DNA from: Dehalococcoidia bacterium
GTDB taxonomy: Bacteria > Chloroflexota > Dehalococcoidia > SZUA-161 > SpSt-899
Reading direction: 5' to 3'
Assembly (NCBI GenBank): GCA_028711995.1
Contig: JAQTRE010000015.1
Coordinates: 1 to 39,927, forward strand
Length of the DNA stretch: 39,927 nt
Under the pieces are notes generated by a model, which was given only the letters and a program-made list of their open reading frames with translations, had not been told where the DNA came from and searched no databases. The first letter of the stretch is position 1. Each line of letters starts with the position of its first letter. Positions 32,164-39,927 of the stretch are shown here, one piece after another. The translations under genes and the position numbers were made by a program.

Positions 32164-32276
32164 CTGTGATCAAGAGGTGCAGGATTCCTCCTGCCGGGGG
32201 TTCGGGGGTGTCCCCCGAATTCCTTAAACTTCCCCCAAGAATGGGGGCCAGGGGGTTGATAAAAACTCAATCAGAG
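32164..32276 (+). repeat. Full-length copy (113 bp) of the TIR-bounded dispersed repeat
   Basis: Starts CTGTGATCAAG and ends CTCAATCAGAG (imperfect inverted ends). Inside is a perfect hairpin TTCGGGGG-TGT-CCCCCGAA and a second CCCCCAAGAATGGGGG. It lies 5 bp after the HAD stop codon (minus strand), so it could work as a terminator or processing site between the HAD and thiamine-binding genes. Confidence 0.8.
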
Positions 32277-32281
32277 CTTTC

Positions 32282-32926
32282 CTAATCCAGCGGGAGTTGC
32301 GTCAAGTCCGAGATCAGATAGTGAGGGTTCTGTCTTTGAAGCCGCCAGCGCGGATGATAGCTCCGATCCCTGACAATGGCTGTGGCCAGCGTATGGGCCG
32401 CTTTGGCAGCCACCAGGTCCTCTTCCATATCCCCAACATACATCGCTTCCTGCGGCCTCACGCCGAGTTTGCCGAGCGCCGCCAGAATGGGCTTGGGAGA
32501 GGGCTTTTGCTCATCACAATCCTCTTGCCCGACAATGGCCGTGAAATATCTTTCGAGGTCGAACTTCCTCAGATGTTCCCGCAAGAATACTGAGGGTATG
32601 TTTGAAGCCACCCCAAGCGCCATCCGCCTGCTTTGAAGCTCCTCCAAAACGCCAATAACCTCGGGGAAGATGCTGACCAAAGGCGCATATCGTGGATAGA
32701 ACTCGCGGAATTTGAGATCTATCTCTGAGACCAGATGCGCCGGAACCCCGTTATCTCTGTGGAACTGGGGAACGGGCAGTTTGAACTTCTCTCTGAACTC
32801 CTCCAGAGTATCGAAGCCATCCAGTCCAATGGTATGATAGGCATCGCAATTAGCTTTCCAGACAACGTGAATATCATCCAGAAGCGTTCCGCTGATATCG
32901 AAGATGACCGCTTTAACCCCGTTCAT
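32282..32926 (-). CDS. HAD-superfamily hydrolase (phosphoglycolate phosphatase-like shape), motif I D-x-S
   Basis: A 214-residue HAD protein with an alpha-helical cap (about 18-80). Motif I is VIFDISGTLLDD: nucleophile D10 is present but the usual second Asp is S12. Motif II is LGVASNIPS, motif III is QKPSPKPI and motif IV is YVGDMEEDLVAAKAA. Without the +2 Asp (the general acid in phosphatases) ordinary phosphatase activity is doubtful. On the minus strand a TATAAT box ends six bases before the ATG (TATAATGGGCTTATG), so the mRNA is probably leaderless, although the gene also follows gpsA by 50 bp and may be read from that operon. Confidence 0.85.
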   Translation of the reverse strand: MNGVKAVIFDISGTLLDDIHVVWKANCDAYHTIGLDGFDTLEEFREKFKLPVPQFHRDNGVPAHLVSEIDLKFREFYPRYAPLVSIFPEVIGVLEELQSRRMALGVASNIPSVFLREHLRKFDLERYFTAIVGQEDCDEQKPSPKPILAALGKLGVRPQEAMYVGDMEEDLVAAKAAHTLATAIVRDRSYHPRWRLQRQNPHYLISDLTQLPLD

Positions 32927-32976
32927 AAGCCCATTATATCATTTTTGACCGGATACCTGATTGTTCAGGCCTCCGG

Positions 32977-33990
32977 TCAGTCGATGTTCAACTCATGCTT
33001 GAGTTCCCGTTCCATGAGAGCGCGGACAGCCTGCCTCACTTCAATCCCTTCGAACAGTACCCGGTAAACCTGTGTCGCGATCGGCATCTCGACCCCCAAT
33101 TTGCCCGCCAACTCCAAGGCCGCCACCGTCGTATCCACTCCTTCAGCAATGCCGCTCATCGAAGAGAGTACCTCTTCCAGCTCTCGTCCCTTGGCCAGCT
33201 CCTGCCCCACAAAGCGATTTCGACTGAGCTGACTGGTGCAGGTGGCCACCAAATCCCCCATGCCTGCAAGTCCAGAGAAGGTGAGAGGATTGGCCCCCGC
33301 CGCTACACCTAATCGAGCGATCTCCATCAGGCCCCGGGTGATCAGAGCGGCACGGGTGTTATCACCATAACCCAATCCATCGGACATGCCAACCGCCAGG
33401 GCCACCACATTCTTGAGAGCGCCTCCGAGTTCGACCCCGATGACGTCGGCATTGGTATAGGCCCTGAAGTTGGAAGAGGATATGATCCGTTGGATAGCAC
33501 TGGCCACCTCCAAATTCGCTGAGGCCACCACCGTGGCCGTCGGCAAGCTCTGCACAACTTCCTGGGCAAAGTTGGGACCGGAGAGAATTGCGATCCGATC
33601 AGCAAATACGGAAGGAAGCTCTTCAGTAATAACCTCGGACATGCGCATGGTTGTCTCGATCTCAATTCCCTTGGCCAGGCTCAGCAGAAGCGTTTTCTCC
33701 CAAAGATGGTCTCTGATCAGCCCCAGATTGGCCCGCATCGCTTGTGCCGGCACACCAAGAACAGTCAATTCCGCCTCATCCAGAGCTTCCCCGGCAGAGG
33801 CCGTGACCCACAGATTTTCCGGAAACATGACCGAGGGTAAATGAGCCTTGTTCTGGGAATCCCTATTAATCTGGGCAGCTTCTGCTTCGGTTCGCGCCCA
33901 GAGAACAACATCCAACCCTTTCCGGGCCAGCATAATCCCCAGGGTGGTTCCCCAACCGGTGGTCCCGACAACAGCGACCTTGGGACTCAT
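32977..33990 (-). CDS. gpsA: Glycerol-3-phosphate dehydrogenase (NAD(P)+)
   Basis: A 337-residue enzyme that makes sn-glycerol-3-phosphate from dihydroxyacetone phosphate for phospholipids. It has the dinucleotide loop VVGTTGWGTTLG, SLAKGIE, LSGPNFAQEV, and the catalytic-lysine region GALKNVVALAVGMSDGLGYGDNTRAALITRG. The nucleotide loop is G-T-T-G-W-G rather than the more common G-A-G-S-W-G, a mild variant. It overlaps plsY by four bases, so the product passes straight to the next enzyme's step. Confidence 0.95.
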   Translation of the reverse strand: MSPKVAVVGTTGWGTTLGIMLARKGLDVVLWARTEAEAAQINRDSQNKAHLPSVMFPENLWVTASAGEALDEAELTVLGVPAQAMRANLGLIRDHLWEKTLLLSLAKGIEIETTMRMSEVITEELPSVFADRIAILSGPNFAQEVVQSLPTATVVASANLEVASAIQRIISSSNFRAYTNADVIGVELGGALKNVVALAVGMSDGLGYGDNTRAALITRGLMEIARLGVAAGANPLTFSGLAGMGDLVATCTSQLSRNRFVGQELAKGRELEEVLSSMSGIAEGVDTTVAALELAGKLGVEMPIATQVYRVLFEGIEVRQAVRALMERELKHELNID

Positions 33991-34613
33991 CGTTTTTCTC
34001 CCTTCTGCCCCAGCTTGTGTTCGGTGCCGGCTCTCAGGTTAGCGATATTATCCCGATGCCGATAGACAATCAAGATGGTGACGATCACGCAATAGATTAA
34101 ATATTCCGCCGGCTGATTTCCCGTGACGACGAAGGGTATCAGAATCGGAATGGAACTGAAAGAGCCGGTCATCGATCCGACGGAGACGTATCGTGTAATC
34201 AAGATCACCACCAGACCAATCGCCAGACTGGCGAACCCGATCCAGGGAGACATGGCAATCAGCCCACCGACTGATGTATCAACACCCTTACCTCCCTTGA
34301 ATTTGAGGTAGACCGGCCAGTTATGCCCCAGCACTGCCGCCAGCGCCCCCATCACCTGGCCAACGGCCATATGATCTCCGCCGATAATTTTCCCGCCGAG
34401 CCAGGCAGCCAGCGTCCCCTTCACGATATCGAGAACAAATGTGGCCAGCCCGGCTTTGGCTCCACACGTACGGAAAACATTGGCGAACCCGATGTTGCCG
34501 CTGCCATATTCGCGGACGTCAATGCCACGAGTCAGCTTGCCGATGAGAAGACCAAAGGGAATAGCCCCCAGGAGATATCCGATGAGAATAATGATCGCCG
34601 AATCGAAAGCCAT
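33987..34613 (-). CDS. plsY: Acyl-phosphate:glycerol-3-phosphate acyltransferase PlsY
   Basis: A 208-residue membrane enzyme that acylates glycerol-3-phosphate at position 1 using acyl phosphate. Motif 1 GSGNIGFANVFRTCGAKAG, motif 2 HNWPVYLKFKGGKGVDTSVGG and five or more helices (IILIGYLLGAIPFGLLIG and others) mark the family. It starts directly after the der stop and overlaps gpsA by four bases, making a phospholipid-precursor pair. PlsX is not in the window. Confidence 0.95.
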   Translation of the reverse strand: MAFDSAIIILIGYLLGAIPFGLLIGKLTRGIDVREYGSGNIGFANVFRTCGAKAGLATFVLDIVKGTLAAWLGGKIIGGDHMAVGQVMGALAAVLGHNWPVYLKFKGGKGVDTSVGGLIAMSPWIGFASLAIGLVVILITRYVSVGSMTGSFSSIPILIPFVVTGNQPAEYLIYCVIVTILIVYRHRDNIANLRAGTEHKLGQKGEKR

Positions 34614-35960
34614 TTATTCCTCGACAGAGTCTTTCTGGCCCGGTTGCCAATCCGATATCTTTTTCTTAAACACCAGCCTCAGAGGACTCCCGGCAAAACC
34701 AAAGGCATCGCGCAGGCTGTTCTCCAGATACCGTCGATAGGAAAAGTGAACAAAAGCCGGGTTGCTGACGGCAAAGACAAACGTGGGAGGAATTACATCC
34801 GCCTGGATTACCTTTTTGAAATAGAAGTTCTTTTTCGTCATCGGGGGATGACTCTCCACCGCGCGGGCAATGACCTCTTTCAGCTCATTGGGATCGATAC
34901 GCCTGGTTCTCCCCCGGCTGATCTCCTCGGCTTTGGGCAGGATATGCTCCACTCCGAATCCTGTTTTGGCCGAGACAAAAAGCACCGGGGCATAGTGCAG
35001 AAACCGGAGGTTCTTTTGCACTTCCAGGAGGCAATCCTTCTTCGTCGAGCCCAGATTATCGGCCAGATCCCATTTGTTGACTACGATGAGTATCCCCTTG
35101 AAGGCTTCCCGGATATATCCGCCAACATGGGCATCCTGCTCTTTCACCATGTCAGCAACATCGAGAACCAGCAGGCACACATCCGCCCGTTCAATCGATC
35201 TCAGCGCCCGCATCACGCTGTAAGTCTCTATTCCCTGCGCGATCCGGCCCCGCCTTCGAATACCTGCCGTATCGATGAAAAGAGCGCGTCGACCGTCCCG
35301 TTCCACTATGGTATCCACAGAATCACGAGTAGTCCCCGGCACATCGCTGACGATCATCCGGTCCTGCCCCAGCAGCGTATTGAGGAGCATCGATTTCCCC
35401 ACATTGGGTCGGCCGAGAATGGAGATCGTCATCATATCGGCGTCATAAGGAGAAGCCGGAGAAGGGGGGAGACTGGCGGTGACTCTGTCCATCAGTATAT
35501 CTATGTTTATATCGTGATAAGCACTGATCGTAATCGGATCATTTAAAGGCATCTCGTGGAACTCGAATGCCTGCCTGGAGCGTTGCTCGTTATCGCACTT
35601 GTTGACCGCCAGAACCACCGGTTTCTCCGATCGCCTCAGCCTTTCCGCAATTTCCTTATCCGGTATGGTGACCCCATTCTTGGCATCCACCAGCATGATG
35701 ATGGCATCGGCTTCCGCGACGGCAATTTCAACCTGATTCCTGACCCTGTCGCTCATATCTGAGCTGGGGTCCAACTCCAATCCGCCCGTATCGACGAGAG
35801 TAAAAGCCTGATCTCTCCAGATGATATCCGAATAAAGCCGATCGCGTGTGGTCCCCGGAAGGTCCTCGACCACGGCCAGGCGCTTGCCCGCGAGCCGATT
35901 GAAAAGGGTGGATTTCCCCACGTTCGGTCTGCCGACGATGGCGATGATGGGTTTAGTCAC
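34614..35960 (-). CDS. der: Ribosome-assembly GTPase Der (EngA)
   Basis: A 448-residue tandem GTPase needed for 50S subunit assembly. The first domain begins IIAIVGRPNVGKSTLFNRL, then DLPGTTRD and VDTGG; NKCD lies near residue 120. The second begins ISILGRPNVGKSMLLN near 180, then DVPGTTRDS, DTAGI and NKWD; a KH-like C-terminal domain follows. The start is a GTG at 35960 with GAGAGG about 9 nt upstream. It heads the der-plsY-gpsA operon. Confidence 0.96.
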   Translation of the reverse strand: MTKPIIAIVGRPNVGKSTLFNRLAGKRLAVVEDLPGTTRDRLYSDIIWRDQAFTLVDTGGLELDPSSDMSDRVRNQVEIAVAEADAIIMLVDAKNGVTIPDKEIAERLRRSEKPVVLAVNKCDNEQRSRQAFEFHEMPLNDPITISAYHDINIDILMDRVTASLPPSPASPYDADMMTISILGRPNVGKSMLLNTLLGQDRMIVSDVPGTTRDSVDTIVERDGRRALFIDTAGIRRRGRIAQGIETYSVMRALRSIERADVCLLVLDVADMVKEQDAHVGGYIREAFKGILIVVNKWDLADNLGSTKKDCLLEVQKNLRFLHYAPVLFVSAKTGFGVEHILPKAEEISRGRTRRIDPNELKEVIARAVESHPPMTKKNFYFKKVIQADVIPPTFVFAVSNPAFVHFSYRRYLENSLRDAFGFAGSPLRLVFKKKISDWQPGQKDSVEE

Positions 35961-36081
35961 AGTGTTCTACCTCTCGCCTATTCTATCATATCCAAAGAAT
36001 CGAACACTATCTTTCAGAGGAAGCTGAAACCGGTGATTCACGCCCGGCAGGAAGGATTCTGAGCCTATTTTCGAATCGGCC

Positions 36082-36110
36082 TTGACAGATCTACCGGATG
36101 CGTCTACATT
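36082..36110 (+). promoter_or_regulatory. Promoter of recF
   Basis: A perfect TTGACA, a 17-bp spacer and TACATT (36105-36110), 29 nt before the GTG start at 36140. Confidence 0.55.
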
Positions 36111-36139
36111 TAGCTCAGACTGATTGACTGACAACCACC

Positions 36140-37312
36140 GTGCACATTCAGCATCTGAGCCTGACAAACTTCCGCAATTACGTTCGGCTGGAACTCGATC
36201 TCCCGCCGGATATCTCCGTGTTTCACGGGGCCAACGCTCAGGGGAAAACCACTCTTCTGGAATCTGTTTGCTTTCTGGCCACCACCCGGTTCTCCCGGCC
36301 CGTTGCCGAAAGGGAAATCATCAACTGGAACGCAACAAACGAAAAGATGCCCTTCGCACGCCTTTCCGCCAATGTCCAGAGGAACTCGCGCACTATTAAG
36401 CTAGACATAGTCCTGCAACCACGGGCGGCCGTCAAAAACGAACAGGGGCTCCTCATTGCGCCGATGCAAAAACGTATTCGCGTCAACGGTGTGGCTCAGC
36501 GCGCAGCCGATCTGATGGGTCAGTTAAACATGGTCATGTTCAGCCCGCGGGACATTGACCTCATCGATGGAGAGCCTTCCTTGCGCCGCAGATACCTGGA
36601 TATGACCAACTCCCAGGTAGACCCTCACTATCTGAGAGCACTGCAGCGATACAGCAAGGTGCTGGCGCGACGCAATCACCTCTTGCGGCAAATCGCAGCA
36701 CACCAGGCCAGACCCGATGAACTCGCCTTCTGGAATCAGGAGATGATATCGACGGGGTCCTACATCATCTATCAGCGAGAGCGAGCCATCTCAGAGCTGA
36801 ATGACCTGGCCAATCCGATCAACGAGCAACTCAGCGGGGGTCGGGAAAAACTCAAGATGAAGTATCGCCGGAGCATCGATGCGAGTACTACCGAATTCGC
36901 CTCTCTCGGAGATGTGGATCAGGCTTTCCGCAAAGCGATCACAGAAGCTTATCCCAAAGAACTGGCTCGCGGTATTTCGCTGGTAGGACCGCATCGAGAT
37001 GATATGGAATTCCAGGTCAATGAAGTGGACATGGGTCCCTATGGTTCTCGCGGACAGCAGCGGACCATCGCGCTGGCACTCAAGCTGGCAGAGGTCAAGT
37101 TCATGCTGGCCCAGACCGGCGAAACGCCGGTGCTGCTCCTGGACGATGTACTCTCGGAACTCGATTCCGAAAGGCGTCGGCACCTGCTGGAATCGGTTGG
37201 CTCTTATCAGCAGGTGCTGATCACCACCACGGATCTGGATCGTTTCCCTCCGGATTTCCTGGCCGGGGCAAACCAATTCATTGTCGAGAACGGCCAGATA
37301 AGAAATCGGTAG
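36140..37312 (+). CDS. recF: DNA replication and repair protein RecF
   Basis: A 390-residue SMC-like ATPase that loads RecA at gaps. It has the opening MHIQHLSLTNFRNYVRLEL, Walker A GANAQGKTTLLE (about 34-45), the signature region PYGSRGQQRTIALALKLAE and Walker B PVLLLDDVLSELD. The start is a GTG without a visible ribosome binding site (CAACCACC upstream), which fits the weak initiation signals seen elsewhere in this window. It is not next to dnaA, dnaN or gyrB as in many bacteria. Confidence 0.95.
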   Translation: MHIQHLSLTNFRNYVRLELDLPPDISVFHGANAQGKTTLLESVCFLATTRFSRPVAEREIINWNATNEKMPFARLSANVQRNSRTIKLDIVLQPRAAVKNEQGLLIAPMQKRIRVNGVAQRAADLMGQLNMVMFSPRDIDLIDGEPSLRRRYLDMTNSQVDPHYLRALQRYSKVLARRNHLLRQIAAHQARPDELAFWNQEMISTGSYIIYQRERAISELNDLANPINEQLSGGREKLKMKYRRSIDASTTEFASLGDVDQAFRKAITEAYPKELARGISLVGPHRDDMEFQVNEVDMGPYGSRGQQRTIALALKLAEVKFMLAQTGETPVLLLDDVLSELDSERRRHLLESVGSYQQVLITTTDLDRFPPDFLAGANQFIVENGQIRNR

Positions 37313-37356
37313 AAAGAGAATCTCATCTCTCAGGTGGGTCGGGATCTCGTTTCTCC

Positions 37357-38517
37357 CTACTCGTTGCAGAGGCTCGATTCAGGACGAACCCCTTCGGCGC
37401 TGATGCCGCGGACATAGTAGTCGGGATCGTTGAGGAAGTTGAGGAATACGGTGACAAACGCCACCGCCGACTCGATCATCAAAGGCTTATCTTTATAGAG
37501 GATGGTCAGTTGTTTCTTCCGGGCCTTGGCGTCCGGTTGATCGAAGACAGACATCAGAAGCCCATCCAGACGATGGCCCGCGGCCGGGGGAGTCACCACA
37601 TCCAGATTGCCCGATTGCGCGTACGTCATCGTTTCCATCAGAAGCTCCCGGAAGGTTGAAACCGCCGTCTCGTGATATCCGAAAACATGCAGCGCTATCC
37701 TCTGGGCTTCCTTCATGCTGGCTTTGGCAAGGGTATTGAATATCTCCTGGCTGACGGGATCGCCGGTGGCTGCCTTTTTCTGCCTGATGAGCGACATCAA
37801 CATGATATTCTTGAATAGCTGGTAGAGACGTTGAGCGCCGTTCAAAATTACGGTCGGCTGGTGGGGTCTCTCGGGTCGATATCCGCGATAAGTGTTGGTA
37901 TACAGCATCTGAAACACATTTTCGAAGAAATCCACTCCCTGCAGGGGGTCTTCCAGGTCAATACGCATGTCAAAGGTGTTGTCCAACCGGTCCGCCAGCT
38001 TGACTCTCACTACTTCGGGGGCATTGCTGGCCTGATCGAGCAAACGACCAATGTACTGGTAGTAGGTCTCACCGGGCTCTTTGGTCAACCATTGCAGATG
38101 CTCCCGCAAACACATCTGGTGACCTTCCGGTATCTCCATCAAAAAGGACTGAAATTGCTTATCCAGTTTGATCCAGTTTGAGTTCTTGAACTGGCTAGGC
38201 CGGACATCCTCGAAGTTGTCATGAAGGAGGCAAGTCATCAAATCCAGCAGCTCTACTTTTTTGGATGCATGGGATAGCAGTGCCGTTGACCTGAGCGGAT
38301 GTAACACCGAGAAAGGCCCCAGATCACGCTTTCTCCTCCCGTAAACCTGGTGGAGGTAATCGCACACATGCAGCAACACGTCCTGATCATGGCTGGATAC
38401 AGACTTCCCCGGCAACATTATGGCAATGATATTGTCCCAGTTCACCCGCTTGGCGCTCAACTGGTAATTCAATACCGCAGAGAGCTTCAAAAAATCTGCC
38501 AGGTCATACGATTGCAT
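37357..38517 (-). CDS. HD-domain protein related to the SpoT/RelA hydrolase domain, no synthetase
   Basis: 386 residues. The N-terminal half has the metal-binding pattern of the (p)ppGpp hydrolase: HPLRSTALLSH, then LLHDNFEDV, then VKLADRLDNTFDMR, corresponding to H...HD...D in Rel/SpoT. There is no synthetase domain or TGS/ACT region; the C-terminal ~180 residues (RLYQLFKNIMLMSLIRQKKA, ALHVFGYHETAVSTFRELL) are helical and unfamiliar. It could be a stand-alone alarmone hydrolase or an HD enzyme for another nucleotide. A GGGAGAGAG ribosome binding site precedes the ATG. It follows the isochorismatase-like gene by 68 bp on the same strand. Confidence 0.75.
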   Translation of the reverse strand: MQSYDLADFLKLSAVLNYQLSAKRVNWDNIIAIMLPGKSVSSHDQDVLLHVCDYLHQVYGRRKRDLGPFSVLHPLRSTALLSHASKKVELLDLMTCLLHDNFEDVRPSQFKNSNWIKLDKQFQSFLMEIPEGHQMCLREHLQWLTKEPGETYYQYIGRLLDQASNAPEVVRVKLADRLDNTFDMRIDLEDPLQGVDFFENVFQMLYTNTYRGYRPERPHQPTVILNGAQRLYQLFKNIMLMSLIRQKKAATGDPVSQEIFNTLAKASMKEAQRIALHVFGYHETAVSTFRELLMETMTYAQSGNLDVVTPPAAGHRLDGLLMSVFDQPDAKARKKQLTILYKDKPLMIESAVAFVTVFLNFLNDPDYYVRGISAEGVRPESSLCNE

Positions 38518-38585
38518 CGATCTCTCTCCCTTTCCCCGTGAGCAACTGAGTTGATGATCCGTTACATAACCATATCACAATCGTC

Positions 38586-39164
38586 CTACCCGCTGCCAGG
38601 GGTAATCATGGATAAGAACTTCTCCAGAGGCATCGCTTGTAAGAGAGGATACATCGCCCCCTTGCCATACACCTTGATAATGGCCTCATGGTCCGGCCTT
38701 CGGTAGGCAGCGCAGCAATCTTCCAGCAGGATCGCCCGGAAATCATGGGCCACGCCATCCAGCACTGTGGTCAACACACAAACCGGTGTACTGATTCCGG
38801 CCACCGCTATGGTATCCACATCCATGCTTTGCAGCATACGGTCAAGATTCGTGCCCATGAAGGCGCTCATTCGGCGCTTGGGCAGAATGATATCGGTCTT
38901 CTGTGGTCCGAGCTCGGCAATAACCTCGGCGCCCTCGGTTCCCATGACGCAATGAGGCGCGCGTTTCATCTCCCGAAACATGAAATCATCGGGCAGGAAG
39001 CTATCGTTGGCGAAGATCACGGGCAAGCCTTTCTCCCTGGCCGCCGCCAGCAGGCGCTGAACGTTCGGGATGATCTTTCGGCCCTCTTCCCCGATGCTGA
39101 AACGGCAGCCCACGTCCAGAGTATCCTTGAGCATATCCACCACAATGACGGCTGTTTTCGGCAT
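38586..39164 (-). CDS. Isochorismatase-like cysteine hydrolase (nicotinamidase group)
   Basis: A 192-residue alpha/beta hydrolase of the isochorismatase superfamily. The catalytic triad pattern is visible: Asp in VIVVDMLKDTL (D10), Lys in LPKRRMSAFMGT and Cys in AVAGISTPVCVLTTVLDG. The substrate is not decided: nicotinamide, N-carbamoyl compounds and isochorismate all fit. The ATG at 39164 has a GGGGGGAG site upstream; a longer frame to 39200 would run close to the RNase P RNA. The RNA gene ends 43 bp upstream on the same strand. Confidence 0.85.
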   Translation of the reverse strand: MPKTAVIVVDMLKDTLDVGCRFSIGEEGRKIIPNVQRLLAAAREKGLPVIFANDSFLPDDFMFREMKRAPHCVMGTEGAEVIAELGPQKTDIILPKRRMSAFMGTNLDRMLQSMDVDTIAVAGISTPVCVLTTVLDGVAHDFRAILLEDCCAAYRRPDHEAIIKVYGKGAMYPLLQAMPLEKFLSMITPGSG

Positions 39165-39206
39165 CGGCTCCCCCCGGACAGAAATTCGCTGATGAACCAT
39201 CGGTTC

Positions 39207-39574
39207 TTGACCAAGTAGACCTGTAAGCCGAGTTCTGTATTCTTCCGAAGAAGAACGGTGACCATCTATCTAGCCGCGCCGTTACCGACGCGGTCGTGCA
39301 GCCAACCCGAGGACAGGCCAGGCACCTATCGTCCTCCTATTCGGCCTTGCTCCAGATGGGGTTTACCCGCCATCCACCTCGCGATGGACGCGGTGAGCTC
39401 TTACCTCACCATTTCACCCTTACCCCGAACGAGTCGAGGCGGTATGTTTCTGTGGCACTTTCCGCAGGTCACCCTGCCTGGGTGTTACCCAGCACCCTGC
39501 CCGGAGGAGCTCGGACTTTCCTCTCCGATGCCGGAAACCCGGCACCAGAGCGGCCACCCGGTCTACTTGGTCAA
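39207..39574 (-). ncRNA. rnpB: RNase P RNA, bacterial type A
   Basis: The RNA part of the enzyme that trims tRNA 5' ends. On the minus strand the 5' end TTGACCAAGTAGACC (39574-39560) pairs perfectly with the 3' end GGTCTACTTGGTCAA (39221-39207), a 15-bp P1. Between them are the conserved GAGGAAAGTCCGAGCTCC (P4 side 1), ACAGAAACATACCGCC, GGTGAAATGGTGAGGTAAGA with the GCTCACCGC return, AGATAGATGG and the 3' ACAGAACTCGGCTTACAG (P4 side 2). The whole length is about 368 nt, complete. Confidence 0.97.
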
Positions 39575-39584
39575 TTCACTTTCA

Positions 39585-39613
39585 AAGATAGCTCAGTAGC
39601 CCGATTTTAGCAA
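39585..39613 (-). promoter_or_regulatory. Promoter of rnpB
   Basis: On the minus strand TTGCTA (39613-39608), a 17-bp spacer and TATCTT (39590-39585). The predicted transcription start, about 7 nt further, falls within a few bases of the folded 5' end at 39574. Confidence 0.65.
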
Positions 39614-39639
39614 GTATCAACAGCGCCTGCCCTTCTCCC

Positions 39640-39770
39640 TCTTTCGGTCATTCCCGACCTGATCGGAAATCCAAAAGTCTCATCCCCCATCTGGATTCCC
39701 GTTTCCACGGGAATGACAGCTGCGTTGCGCTATTGGTCATTCCGGGATTGCCCGGTATCCGTTGTCGTTA
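39640..39770. repeat. Palindromic repeat region (CATTCCCG type) in the rnpB upstream spacer
   Basis: Contains the hairpin ATTCCCGT-TTCC-ACGGGAAT (39695-39714) and further TCATTCCCG and TCATTCCGGG pieces on both sides. Such GGGAATGA/TCATTCCC palindromes are a common intergenic repeat type. No gene is visible from 39614 to the window end. Confidence 0.5.
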
Positions 39771-39800
39771 CGGCCAGTTTCCAGAACAATCTGGCTCACT

Positions 39801-39927
39801 AGTCTTTTCTAATCCAAAAATGAGCCTGAAAGGGTCATAATAATCGTTTCTTTCTTTTTGCTACTTTTTCTTTCTTTGTGAACAGTGTGGACATGTGGAT
39901 AACCCCATAAGCCTCAGATTCTGCCAA
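39801..39927. repeat. IS-end repeat, copy 2, running off the window
   Basis: Matches 25016-25123 (AGTCTTTTCTAATCC, AAAGGGTCATAATAATCG, TTTCTTTGTGAACAGTGTG), with about 20 extra bases. In the last bases the minus strand has a TGA aligned to the transposase stop of copy 1, so another transposase gene or remnant probably begins just past the edge. Confidence 0.7.

Noticed and set aside
39600-39927. CRISPR-like or tandem repeat array near the window end
   Set aside because: The repeats are scattered palindromic pieces and an IS end, not regularly spaced units with unique spacers. No CRISPR array, tRNA or rRNA was seen anywhere in the window.

Overview
The window reads as a chromosomal segment of an anaerobic bacterium, most likely a Dehalococcoidia-type Chloroflexota. 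That placement is an inference. It rests on an alternative (siroheme-based) heme pathway of the Ahb type, a DUF6125 protein, a DUF1461 membrane protein, a MEMO-family protein with a PqqD-like front domain, lipoproteins with monoderm-style signals and the general gene style. No 16S or ribosomal protein gene is present to confirm it. Coding density is high and most genes are housekeeping. Accessory material is limited to small dispersed repeats, an insertion-sequence remnant and a few orphan genes.

Left part (1-6.6 kb, all minus strand). A tightly overlapping operon encodes a MerR-type regulator, AhbC and a fused protein that joins an AhbD-like radical SAM domain to both halves of siroheme decarboxylase (AhbA and AhbB). 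The 3' end of the fused gene lies beyond position 1. Next come a 49-residue membrane protein and a three-gene operon of DUF6125 protein, a MoaD/ThiS-like sulfur carrier with a terminal Gly-Gly, and an MBL-fold hydrolase. A 0.8 kb stretch without a convincing gene follows, with a good promoter at its start, and leads to a soluble PAS-GAF histidine kinase and an OmpR-type response regulator.

Middle (10-25 kb). hisS-mogA overlap by four bases and are followed by leuS and a SWIM zinc-finger mini-protein. On the opposite strand lies a CoA-transferase-folC-fabF operon. Then come argF, a small membrane protein, a hotdog thioesterase, a HAD protein, a pfkB sugar kinase, a PPC/DUF296 protein and a MEMO-family protein. 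An IS remnant and its terminal repeat sit at 25.0-25.3 kb.

Right part (25.4-39.9 kb). An FmdB-type zinc ribbon gene is followed by a large lipoprotein that fuses a chagasin-like domain to a serpin, a DUF1461 membrane protein, mazG, exonuclease III, a methionine-rich lipoprotein, a thiamine-binding MTH1187-type protein and a second HAD protein. The der-plsY-gpsA operon, recF, a SpoT-like HD protein and an isochorismatase-like hydrolase come next, then a complete RNase P RNA with its promoter. A second copy of the IS-end repeat runs off the window.

Three threads cut across the window. (1) A roughly 111-bp family of hairpin-rich repeats with 11-bp terminal inverted repeats has five full or partial copies. 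One lies in frame inside the heme gene and another carries a nested insertion. (2) Several genes (leuS, argF, mazG, a HAD gene) have a -10 box ending only 6-9 nt before the start codon, which predicts leaderless or near-leaderless mRNAs. (3) Two unusual fusions stand out: AhbD-AhbA-AhbB and chagasin-serpin.
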